Position numbers and translations under genes: made by a program
Shown here: in pieces, positions 24,201 through 34,935 of the stretch
Layout: each line of letters begins with the position of its first letter
Position numbering within the stretch: the stretch's first letter is position 1
Assembly (NCBI GenBank): GCA_905183005.1
Contig: CAJJDO010000008.1
Span: 436,927 to 500,926, forward strand
Reading direction: 5' to 3'
DNA length: 64,000 bases
DNA from: Paramecium pentaurelia
Lineage: Eukaryota; Ciliophora; Oligohymenophorea; Peniculida; Parameciidae
The notes under the pieces: generated by a model
The model's database searches: none
What the model was told of the DNA's origin: nothing
What the model saw: only the letters and a program-made list of their open reading frames with translations

Positions 24201-25981
24201 AGATAATAAAGAATGGCTACTTCTGTAATTGCTACTGCATTATGGCCAGATCATGAAGTTGATTTTGAAGAGGATGCATTAAAATTCTTAGAAAAAAAAA
24301 GTATTCAAATCGAAGCTGAAATTGATAATAAGTAAATTGTTGATAAATAAGCTAAAATTGCAAAAGGAGATTTAAGAGTTTATGATGATCCAGATTATGG
24401 TCTATGGTAATGTTTACTCTCTAAAGTTGATATTGTTAATAGGAATTTTCATAAAAATGTATTTTATAAGATGCAAATTTTATTTGATAAAAATAGAAAT
24501 AATTATATTTTATTTACAAAATGGGGTTAAATAGGTGAAGATGGGTAATTCTAAATGACTCCATTTGAAGATTTAGAAAGTACAATTAAAGAATACTGTA
24601 AAATATTTGCTGCAAAAACAGGTGGCAATAATTGGAAATTAATAAAGTCTGGAGAAGAAGAATTTGATAAAAAACCAGATAAATATTAGCTTATTAAATG
24701 TTAAAATAATAAAAACTATAAATCTCTTTTAGAACCTTTTGATTTAAGTGAGTCATCATTATATCCTAAATGTAAATTAGATCCTAGTATTTTTTAAGTT
24801 ATTGAATAATTCTCTTAAGTTAAATTATATTAATAAGAATTATAAAATCATTCATTTGATACAGGATTTGTGCCTATTGAAAAATTAGACAAAAATACAA
24901 TTCTAAAAGCAAAAGAAATATTATTAGAACTTAAAGAAATTGTTTTAGAACTTAATCTATATAAGAATTAGTTAGATGTTGATTTAAAGAGATTATAACA
25001 ATTTTATTCAGAAATTAATGATAAATCTGCAAGATATTATGAAATAATACCATAAACTTAAATGAGATAAAATTTATTACCATTATTAGAGACTTAAGAA
25101 ATAATCAATACATAATTACAACTATTAGAATTACTATTAAATGTTGAATAATCTATTAAAATATTGCTTGGAGCAAATTTCAATTTAAATACTATTCATC
25201 CTATAACTTATTGTTTTAATGCATTAAATATTAAAATGCTTACATTAAATTAATAGGATTTAGAATTTAAAATGATATAAACTTATATTTATAGAACTTA
25301 AAATGTTAGAATTGCAAATATTTTTGCTATTGAAAGAAAAGGAGAAGCATAGAAATTTGAAAAATTTAATCAAGGACCTAGAATTCTTTTATGGCATGGA
25401 TCTAAAATTTCAAATTTTATGAGTCTACTTGCTTTAGGATTAAAAAGTAATTGATATTTATTAAATTATAGTTGCACCATCATGGGCAGTAAATACAGGA
25501 GCAATGTTTGGTAAAGGGATTTATTTTGCAGATCAATTTTCAAAGAGCTATAATTATACTTAAGATTATACTATCAATAATAGATTTGGATATAATTCTT
25601 ATTATGGAAATCAATGTAATACTAATTAGTATTAACGATATCGATATTTATTATTATGTGAAGTAAGTTGTATGAATTAAATTGACTCATATAATGACCC
25701 ACATTCTAATTGTCTTCAATATTAAAGTACAAAATTAATTAAATTTATTAGAGCCTGAATATACTCTTAAAGCTGTTGGTTCAAAAGGTCCTGATCCAAT
25801 GTCATAAATAAAAATGCCTAATGGATGCGTCGTTCCAATAGGATAAATTATTTCTAATACAATCCCACTTCAATTATAATAAATGAATAAAAATTTAAGT
25901 TTCTACACCCAAAATACTGAATATATTGTCTACGATGAAAGTAGAGTAAAAATGAGATATTTAGTGCAAATTGATTAATGA
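18235..25981 (+). CDS. giant ankyrin-repeat / FG-repeat / WGR / PARP protein, 2557 aa
   Basis: Four exons; introns 18468-18490, 25447-25471 and 25727-25751. After splicing one frame of 2558 codons remains. N-terminus: basic, Lys/Glu/Ser rich, with a run of 16 A at 18398-18413. Residues ~440-915: ankyrin repeats (for example MTALHFAAAYNHLELVEYLL). Residues ~1000-1130: Gln/Asn linker with FG motifs LFGP, GFGQ, LFGQ, SFGN, LFGN. Residues ~1190-1990: further ankyrin repeats. Residues ~2045-2140: WGR domain, with WGQ for WGR. Residues ~2170-2280: PARP helical regulatory domain. Then the catalytic domain with LWHGS, GKGIYFAD and TEYIVY, giving the His-Tyr-Glu triad of poly-ADP-ribosyl transferases. 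Predicted nuclear, DNA-break-responsive NAD+-dependent PARP with protein-scaffold arms. Frame, domain order and active site are seen; nuclear role is inferred. Confidence 0.92.
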
Positions 25982-26349
25982 TTTATTATTATATTAAATA
26001 TTATTTAAAATAAAGATTAAATTAAAAATTTATAAAGTTATGATTTTTTAAATATAACTCGATTATTATTATTTTATTTATTTGATGGAAATCGATAAAT
26101 TTAATAAATATCAACTTACTTTGCTAAGAATAGATTAAATAAAAGGCCTATTTTACTTTAATAATTACAGGATTGTGAGTGATTTGAATTCGAATTCAAT
26201 TATATATATATATATAATTCATAAGTTATAAGTGAATTTTTGTTTGCAATTAGAAGTTTAGTTCCTGAGTCAATTCTTAAAATTAATTTCTACTTATCTT
26301 AAATTTAATTTAATATATGTATTTTGAGAATAATAAATTTTAATATATT
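25982..26349. other. intergenic region between convergent genes, 368 nt
   Basis: AT-rich spacer between two convergent TGA stops. It contains an (AT)n run near 26200-26215 and no supportable ORF or RNA gene. It should carry both 3' UTRs and polyadenylation sites. Confidence 0.5.
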
Positions 26350-29300
26350 TCAATTTAATAAATACTCTTACTTATCCAAATAATTGTGAACTTTCTATTA
26401 TCCTAGGTCTTATTCTGTTTCCTCATTTAAAAATATATCTTGGTTACATTCTGATTGAATCAATTAAGTTGAATTTTCATACAAAATTAGTGTTTCGTAT
26501 TTATTTGTAGACATACTCTTTAAGAATTGAATTGTACCTTATGATTATTACAGATTTATAATTCTCTTTTTAATAATTGAATTACATTTCGAAGTAAAAT
26601 AATATTCTATAACTTAAAATTGGCTAAACTCTTACTCAAAAAAAATCCAATATTGGAAAAATTAACCTTTAAATTCTATTGAAATTAATTTTGCTAGAAT
26701 TAAAGTATTTTTTGCTTCATAATTAAATGATTATTTAATTAAAACTTTATCATCTTGGATCTCATTTTAATTATAATAATTCATATTGTCATTACTATTA
26801 CTTAAAATCAAATAGTTTTCTATATTTGGATCTAATTATTTTTTTTAAGACCATATCTAAGCTTTTATTTCAATTTGATAAAAGGTTTACTTTTCATCTA
26901 AACAATTAATCGTGCAATATTAATAAAAAAAAGCTATTGTAGTATCATTCAAATTCAATAGAATGGTTTGAGAGTTATGACAAATAGGTAATTAAGTATA
27001 AAAGATTTAATATAAAGATTTTTCATCAATCATCTATTTTTATATGTTTTATTAATTGCAATTGTAATTTCTGATTTTTTAAATTGGAATTTGGCAAATA
27101 AATGTTGAGGAGCAAATTAAGAGCATCTTAATTTTAATTATATATATTACATTATCGGTTTTTCGTACTTCAAGACCAATTAAATTGAATTATTGTGAGT
27201 TTATATTTAATTCAAAAATTTTATCTATCTTTACTTTTACCAATATATTTACATCATCATCTTTGATACCTTAAAGTCTCATCCAATGACTAAATTATTT
27301 ACTATATGTATTACCAGTTATAAATGACTAGATATGGATAATTTCTATCATAATATTATCTTACAATCCATATTACATTATTATAATAATCATTTATCAT
27401 AATTTCATCATAAGGAATAAAATCTTTTGGATTTTCATCGCAATAAAATGTAAACTTCTTTTTAAAATATTATCCTGACTTATCTTTTAAATAATATAAT
27501 AAATAAATATGCTATGATTTATTAAATAAAAAGATATGCTAAAAATTTTAATCTTCAAGCCACTAAAAATAATAAATATTATTTTACATTGTTATATAGA
27601 CATTTTTAATTTAAAGTGTCATTATTAGATTTTAAAAGGATTGAATTGATATTTAAATTAAACTTTAATTAAGTTTAGAAAGATTTTATATAATAACAAC
27701 ATTAAAAATGCAAATAATTCTATAATGGTTATTTCGACAGCACAATATCTTTATTATTATCATTAAAATCTTTTAAATTATTTCTTTCAAATGATTTCTC
27801 AAAAACTACTAAATCAATTACAATTATATTAGATGTACATTTCTGATATTTTAAATTTATTTTATCAGATCTAAAAAGTTTTGAATATTTTTAAAATAGT
27901 TGAATATTAGTAATATTTGTAAGTATTTCACTTTTGCAAGATATATTTTATTAATTATGTGAAAAGTTTATTTAATGTATTTCTGGTGAGAAAGGTTGAG
28001 CCTAATATTTTGTTTATGATTCAAAATATAAATATTTATTTGAATTATTTCTTTATTCATTATTAGGTTCAAATTTTACAATTAAAGGATAATCATAACC
28101 TTTAGGTAATTTGTTGTTTTATTTCTAATATTAATTAATTTTAAGTGAATTCTATTCAACAAGATCTAATTTTACACCTATTTATTAATAAAGTTCTCCA
28201 TCCATACATCCACTTAATAGTGAGAATGATGTATCTGAGTGTTTAATAATTGTAAAACCTTTTATATGACCTTAAATTTCATTATTATTTTAATCTGAAA
28301 ATTTATAAATTTTATTTTGATTTTATTTAAAATTATATATAATGACAGTTCCAATAAATTAATTCATTTTATTAATGTCTAAAGTAATTTAGTAAAACTT
28401 TTACTTATCTAAAAGAAAAGATGAATTTGGATTATCCTAAAAAATAACTATCTCTTCTAAAATTATTTTTTTTTAATTTTCATTTTTTATTTCTATTTCT
28501 TGTAAATTGATTTCACCTAAATATAGTTATTAATTTTTAATTATAGATATAGTTAACTTATTTTCAGTATTTTCTTGAAAATAGGAAACATAATATTTTG
28601 TTTCAGAATCAATATAAATTTATTATCCATTTTCAGAATTTTCCAAAATCACATACTCTATCACATTTTTTTAATTTATTATAGGAAATTTAAATATTTC
28701 TTAGGTATTTTGTTTTTTTTCAATTGATTCTTCAAATTTTTGTAGTAAATTCAAACTTTTAAATTATTTTTTATAGAATTCTTTTTCTTTATTAGTTTGA
28801 CTCATGTATTCGATGCAAGCAAGCTAATTTTTTGCCCTCATTCTATTATTATCTTAGATGTGATTCTTTTTTGTTTTATTATAAGTATTGATTGCATTTA
28901 TACATTAAATTATTGTTTACCAATATTATTCCTAATTTGTACTCTTTCTTATGGGTAAAATTATCAATTAATTTTATGAAATCTTATTTAATTGATAGAT
29001 AATTTTCTACAGATAATAAGAGTCTATTTCAAAAGAATTATCAATTTCTATTCCTAATATAATTATTTTTGGCTTAAATTAAATGATTTTAGCTTTTAAG
29101 AAATATTTATATATATTCTCTATCTCTGATGTTACTTTTATATTTTATTCTTGGTTTTTAAAATTTATTGGTAAAAAATACTAATTTTATATAACTAATC
29201 CTTTTTGTTAATGATTTTTTTTTAAATCCATAAATATATCTGAAAAATCAAAATTGTTATTAGGATTAATGATAAATGTAAAACTTTACAATATTTTACT

Positions 29301-29888
29301 AAATTATTTTTATAGCAATACAGTATTTTAACTATTAATTGAAATAATATTGATAAGGGTTATTTTATTATTTTCATTTAAAAATTTGTATTAATCATAT
29401 TATTATTATTATATTTCTTATTAATAAATTTCTTCTTATATTTTGTTTAAATTCTATAAGAGATGAATTCCTGAAATACAGCAATTTTAAAAAATATAAG
29501 TAGTATTTTAACCATTCTACATTTTTTCAATTATTTTATTTAATATCTAAAAAAATGGTGGATTCTAATCTTATTATTGAGGATTGTCCTCATATTCTTC
29601 TCTTAATGTAATATACAACTTTTTTCCTCCATCAATTAAATAGTGCTAATGATCTAAAATATAATCAATAAGATGTTAATTATCCTATTCCATAAAACTT
29701 AAATCTTATTCTTCTTCTTGATTAGTAGTTTTTTAAAATATGCAAAGTATTAATTATTGAGGTGTATATTTAACTATTTTACTTTTTTCTGAATTTTGTT
29801 CTTTATTTTAACCTTTTGATTGGTTTGAGGAGAAAGTAGTAGAAATAGAATAAGTTTCTTTTTCATCAAATTATTTGTCTTATTTCAT
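26350..29888 (-). CDS. hypothetical protein, 1150 aa
   Basis: Three short introns are inferred: about 27563-27587 (25 nt), a longer one of 37 nt near 27340, and 24 nt near 27125. With these the frame from ATG at 29888 to TGA at 26350-26352 gives exactly 1151 codons. The protein is Asn/Gln/Lys/Ile rich with mixed strand-like and helical segments; a short coiled coil lies near residues 395-440. One segment (FKPKIIILGIEID) looks like the core strand of an alpha/beta domain. I recognise no family. It starts 47 nt after the sorting nexin stop on the same strand. The 37-nt intron is the least certain part. Confidence 0.6.
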
Positions 29889-29935
29889 GATAATAATATA
29901 ATTTTTTTTATTAATTATTAAAAGCTTATAAATTT

Positions 29936-31536
29936 TCAAACCTTTGGTTTTGGTTACTGCATAATTTAGACTTTTTAATCTTGTTATGTAACTAAGTCTA
30001 ATCCTTTTAAATTGCCTTATATATCAGCCCATGTGACATGCATCTAAATTTATAAAATAACAATTAACCTAAGTCAGATTGTTTGCTTAACTATCAGCAA
30101 ATTTAATGAAATGTTTTGCATAAATATCAATATTCTATTCAAATACTCTTTTAATTTCATTATATGCAGATAAATTATAATAAGCATACGTATCTCTTAA
30201 ATCATTTTATTATGATGTTTCTTTAGGCAACATAACACTCAAACAAAATTTCTTATTATCAATATTGAGTTTTAATTCATCTAAGATTTCCTTTGATACT
30301 TCCCATTTATTAAACTCTTTTAATTAATAAAACTTTTCTTTTTTTAAATCCAAACGTTCCTTATATTTTAGATATTCAGATTAACTTTATTATCTTAATA
30401 ATAGATGTTCTTTTAATTAAGAAATCTCTTTGTCATGATATTTAAAGAAATTTCTAAAGTTATCTTAAATATAATTAACATAATTCTAAAAGTTTCTACC
30501 CCATATTATCATCATATTATTTAATGTAATTGTAACTGCTTCAAACTTCAAAATCTTTTCTGGCTCTTAAACAGCAGAATTAAATTAATTAATATGATTA
30601 GTTAGCATTTCAAAAGATTCACCCATTTAAAACATTGTTGCTGATACTACTTCAAAATCTTATAACATTTTTTTAGATTGTTTCATAATTCTAATTATAA
30701 AGATATATTTTACATATCAAAATCTAAATTTAAACTAGTCATTAAATTACCAGCAGCTCTAATATAATTATCTGTTTAAGGATTGAAAGCTACTTCAATT
30801 GATCCTGTCTCGCTTGTTACTTTATCTAATTTAGTAGTTTTTTAGACTTTCTCTGAGGCAGTTTGAAGTGATTTAAATTCTTTTTCATCTTGCATTCTTA
30901 AGAATTCACAAAAGTATTTATCATTCTTGAGAATAGTTGAATTAAGTATATGATTTAAGAATTTCTAAAAACATAGGAATTTAATAAATTACTTCTAAGA
31001 ATTTCATTCTTTTAATTAAATAAGCGTCACTAAATTATCTAGTTGGAGTTTTGTTAGCAATAGGAGGTACAAATACTCCAGGGTATTATTTTGTTAAGAT
31101 TTCTCTTAACCATTCAAAATCTGAATATCTTCTGGTGACTGCCCATTAAAATGGTTATGTAACAATTTTATAGTTTACATATGATTTACTAAGACTAAAG
31201 AATCCTGTATCCTTCTTATCAAAGCTAGTATTAATTAATGTTATACTTTTCAATTGAAATTAATACATTATTTGTGTTTCCTATTTCTGTACCAATTAGT
31301 TTTTAACAATCAATTTTCTTTTTAAATCCAATATCATCATCAACAATTTACATCATAGCATTCTTCATTTTTTGATAATCATAGACTGCTTATCTTAATT
31401 CATCCATCTACCAGATATCTAAATCTTATCCACCATTTTCTTTCTTTCTATCCATATATTTTGTAAAATCTTCACTATCATATGCCTTATTAATGATTTC
31501 ATCAACCAAAAATTGTTATTTCTCTTCTAATGACAT
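29936..31536 (-). CDS. PX-BAR sorting nexin, 500 aa
   Basis: Introns 31225-31246, 30965-30992, 30691-30713 and 30044-30068 (22-28 nt). The PX domain (about residues 90-215) carries the phosphoinositide-binding core TRRYSDFEWLREIL and the following PPIANKTP loop, typical of endosomal PtdIns3P binding. The remaining ~280 residues are long amphipathic helices with the length and pattern of a BAR domain (YLKYKERLDLKKEKFYQLKE), as in SNX1/2, SNX4, SNX7 and SNX30. Such proteins tubulate endosomes during retrieval or autophagic sorting. The subtype cannot be fixed from this sequence. Spliced length is exactly 501 codons. Confidence 0.88.
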
Positions 31537-31607
31537 ATTCAATATTAATTAAATTATAAAGATTCCTAATTAATAAAAATTTATATTTATTGTTAATAAT
31601 AACATAA

Positions 31608-32763
31608 TCATGTTCTACCTCCTTCTCCACTTGCTCCTACTCCTTAAGCCGAAACTAAATCTCCTTCTACAACATCATCATCATCTTCTGGTATTTCTAC
31701 AACTTTAGTTGAAGTTGTTTTTGTGACTGTTTCTTCAATTACAGTTTCCTCTACTTCTACTTCTTCTTCTTCTTCAACTGTTTCTTCTGTCACTGTTTCA
31801 GTTTATTCATGATGCTCTTCAACAACCTATGATTCATGATGTTCTTCAACGACCTATGATTCATGATGTTCTTCAACAACTTATGATTCATGATGTTCCT
31901 CAACAACTTATGATTCATGATGTTCTTCAACAACTTATTCATGATGTTCTTCAACAACTTATTCTTATTTTTATTCAGTAACAACAATTTGTTCTTCCTT
32001 CTTCTATTATTATGATTATCCAACTATAACTTTATCAATTGAATCAACTCTATTAATTTTTACATCAGGGTCTTTTTCATGACATTTTTTATTAATAATT
32101 TAAATTTTGCCTTCTGCATCATTAATAATATTTATGGTTACCTAATTAAATAAATTTCATATACATCAGCATTTCCACATTATTTAGCGATATGTTTTCT
32201 TTCATCCAAAAATTTATTGATTAATTATTCAATTCTATCACAACATTATTTGCTTTCATCCTCAGCTATAAATTTCACATATATTCTTACTTGTTGATGT
32301 TTATAACAATTAAATTGAATGTTTCAATTAATCGATTTCATTTACTCTCCATTACTAATATATAGTGTGTTATTTCTTATGTGTGTTGTGTCTCAAGGCA
32401 GCAAGTATTCTTTTAGCTCTTTACACAGTGTCTATCATTAAAAATTCATTTTACTTGTATTTCTCAATCTGTTAAACTTCTGTTAGTTAAGTATTTTATG
32501 AGCTGTACTCAATAGTCTAATTTCATGATGTATAACTTTCTCATCCTAGTATAGTTCAGCCCACATTTTTAATTAGTGAGTCATCTACAATAAATTTGCC
32601 TAGCAATTCAATTTGTTAAAATCCATAGTCATTAGTTTGTTTAGATTGGTTAAACTTACTCCATTTTCAAGTTAAATTAGAGTTTCTTTAATACATGATA
32701 ATTTGTACCCTCTTAACAGAGACAAACACTAACAAGAAGTAAGGATAATAAAATTTTGTTCAT
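31608..32763 (-). CDS. secreted protein with acidic nonapeptide repeats, 353 aa
   Basis: Four introns (32686-32708, 32432-32454, 32266-32290, 32142-32164; 23-25 nt) link five exons into 354 codons. The N-terminus is a textbook signal peptide (MNKILLSLLLVSVCLC). Residues ~20-190 are helical with a Cys pair (QCC) and two further Cys, suggesting disulphides in the secretory pathway. The C-terminal half contains VVEEHHE(S)Q repeats and a Glu/Val/Thr-rich tail with a DDDD run. Acidic repeats could bind Ca2+, as dense-core granule contents do, but no family was recognised. A partial second copy of the 5' part follows the N at 33050. Confidence 0.75.
31803..31958 (-). repeat. minisatellite encoding VVEEHHE(S)Q, six units
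   Basis: Four 27-nt units (31827-31934) encode VVEEHHESQ and are flanked on each side by a 24-nt unit encoding VVEEHHEQ. Units differ by a few synonymous changes. The array lies in the secreted protein gene. Copy 2 of the duplicated block starts exactly at the unit boundary 31935, so the array probably caused the contig break. Confidence 0.9.
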
Positions 32764-33049
32764 AAAAATAATTAAAACTTATTTCGGTTTTTGAAATAAC
32801 CCGTTTTTATTTTAATATCAGTTAATATAAAATAAATATTAAATAATTACTATTAATTATAACTTTTAACATGCAAATTCGATTGAAATGACATCATCAT
32901 TGAATCACTAATTTATAGAAGGTTGCCAAGTCTATTAATTTATAAAAAACATTCTTAAATTTAACAAATAATATTAATTGAATACTAATGTTATAATCGA
33001 ATTAATTGAACTTGTGATAAAGGAATTTTCTTTTTTTGCATTTTCTTTA
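31935..33049. repeat. direct repeat copy 1 flanking the N at 33050
   Basis: 1115 nt matching 33051-34165 at an offset of 1116, identical wherever compared. It contains the 5' two thirds of the secreted protein gene and about 290 nt upstream of its start codon. Most likely an unmerged contig overlap. Confidence 0.9.
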
Positions 33050-33050
33050 N
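33050..33050. other. assembly gap (single N)
   Basis: Single N between two 1115-nt direct repeats; interpreted as a scaffold join. Confidence 0.95.
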
Positions 33051-33879
33051 TTATTCATGATGTTCTTCAACAACTTATTCTTATTTTTATTCAGTAACAA
33101 CAATTTGTTCTTCCTTCTTCTATTATTATGATTATCCAACTATAACTTTATCAATTGAATCAACTCTATTAATTTTTACATCAGGGTCTTTTTCATGACA
33201 TTTTTTATTAATAATTTAAATTTTGCCTTCTGCATCATTAATAATATTTATGGTTACCTAATTAAATAAATTTCATATACATCAGCATTTCCACATTATT
33301 TAGCGATATGTTTTCTTTCATCCAAAAATTTATTGATTAATTATTCAATTCTATCACAACATTATTTGCTTTCATCCTCAGCTATAAATTTCACATATAT
33401 TCTTACTTGTTGATGTTTATAACAATTAAATTGAATGTTTCAATTAATCGATTTCATTTACTCTCCATTACTAATATATAGTGTGTTATTTCTTATGTGT
33501 GTTGTGTCTCAAGGCAGCAAGTATTCTTTTAGCTCTTTACACAGTGTCTATCATTAAAAATTCATTTTACTTGTATTTCTCAATCTGTTAAACTTCTGTT
33601 AGTTAAGTATTTTATGAGCTGTACTCAATAGTCTAATTTCATGATGTATAACTTTCTCATCCTAGTATAGTTCAGCCCACATTTTTAATTAGTGAGTCAT
33701 CTACAATAAATTTGCCTAGCAATTCAATTTGTTAAAATCCATAGTCATTAGTTTGTTTAGATTGGTTAAACTTACTCCATTTTCAAGTTAAATTAGAGTT
33801 TCTTTAATACATGATAATTTGTACCCTCTTAACAGAGACAAACACTAACAAGAAGTAAGGATAATAAAATTTTGTTCAT
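33051..33879 (-). CDS. duplicate 5' part of the secreted repeat protein gene (truncated at the N)
   Basis: Same sequence as 31935-32763: start codon at 33879, signal peptide, all four introns, and the first repeat unit. It stops at the N, so there is no 3' end. This is probably the same gene seen twice. The true upstream region of the gene is then the sequence to the right of 34165. Confidence 0.8.
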
Positions 33880-34165
33880 AAAAATAATTAAAACTTATTT
33901 CGGTTTTTGAAATAACCCGTTTTTATTTTAATATCAGTTAATATAAAATAAATATTAAATAATTACTATTAATTATAACTTTTAACATGCAAATTCGATT
34001 GAAATGACATCATCATTGAATCACTAATTTATAGAAGGTTGCCAAGTCTATTAATTTATAAAAAACATTCTTAAATTTAACAAATAATATTAATTGAATA
34101 CTAATGTTATAATCGAATTAATTGAACTTGTGATAAAGGAATTTTCTTTTTTTGCATTTTCTTTA
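33051..34165. repeat. direct repeat copy 2 flanking the N at 33050
   Basis: Second copy of 31935-33049. Its right end (34165) passes into unique AT-rich sequence 128 nt before the CCCH gene start. Outside the truncated gene copy it holds about 290 nt of intergenic DNA without an ORF. Confidence 0.9.
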
Positions 34166-34293
34166 TAATTTTATTATTTTTCATCGAAAATCATTAATAC
34201 ATAAATAGATTATATGCTAATTCATTCATATTTTTATATTAATTAATTAAACATAAGATTAATAATATTATTTTTAAGATATTACTAATTATA

Positions 34294-34886
34294 ATGCAAT
34301 TGTGCAATTGTATTTCTACCTAAGATGAAAATGAAAATCTCTCATCTGGTTAGAGTTTGTAAAAAGTTTACTTATAATAATATAGTGATTAAGATGAATG
34401 TGAAAATAAATTAAAAATTGTAAATAAGAACAAAAATTAAATCCCTTATATTGTAAAAGTGAAGACAGAAGTATAAATAATTTATTATAAATTTTAGATA
34501 TGTAAATATTGGTCAATTGAAGGATATTGTCCTTATGGAATATAGGTATATAGAAAAATAATAATAAATAGTGTACATTTGCTCATGGAAAATATGAAAT
34601 GAGATAAAAAATACATGTGCCTTATAATTACAAAACCTAAATTTGTAAAAATTATACTATAGTTGGGTATAAATTGAGAAAGAAAATTAGTTATTGTAGT
34701 TATGGTGAAAGATGCTAATTTAAACATCCTGAAAAAAAATAAAATAAACTTCCTTGTATTACTTATTAAAATGTTCTAAATAACATTGGAAACAATTTCT
34801 TTAAATAAAAGTATTAGAATTTGTTCTATTTCTCTAGCCTTATAAAAAATTAAAAACGGAGTAAAGGTTTGCCTTATAAAATTTGA
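34294..34886 (+). CDS. tandem CCCH zinc-finger protein (TTP-like), 180 aa
   Basis: Two fingers with the exact TTP spacing C-X8-C-X5-C-X3-H: CKYWSIEGYC...CTFAH and CKNYTIVGYC...CQFKH, the second preceded by KTQIC as in tristetraprolin-type proteins. Such proteins bind AU-rich RNA and control mRNA decay. Two introns: 34546-34571 (26 nt) between the third and fourth ligand region of finger 1, and 34667-34690 (24 nt) inside finger 2. The second has no in-frame stop; retaining it adds eight residues and changes X8 to X16. The N-terminal ~65 residues are polar and unstructured. Stops of this gene and the convergent histidine kinase are 49 nt apart. Confidence 0.88.
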
Positions 34887-34935
34887 TTATAATTTGTATT
34901 TATCAATAACTATTATTATATATAATGACTAATTA

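Noticed and set aside
26200..26216. (AT)n palindrome near 26200 considered as a terminator
   Set aside because: Simple AT microsatellite; ciliate protein genes do not use hairpin terminators.
31790..32023. 77-codon minus-strand ORF rich in KNIMNHK repeats
   Set aside because: Alternative frame of the VVEEHHE(S)Q minisatellite; the repeat is in frame with a signal-peptide-bearing spliced gene in the other frame.
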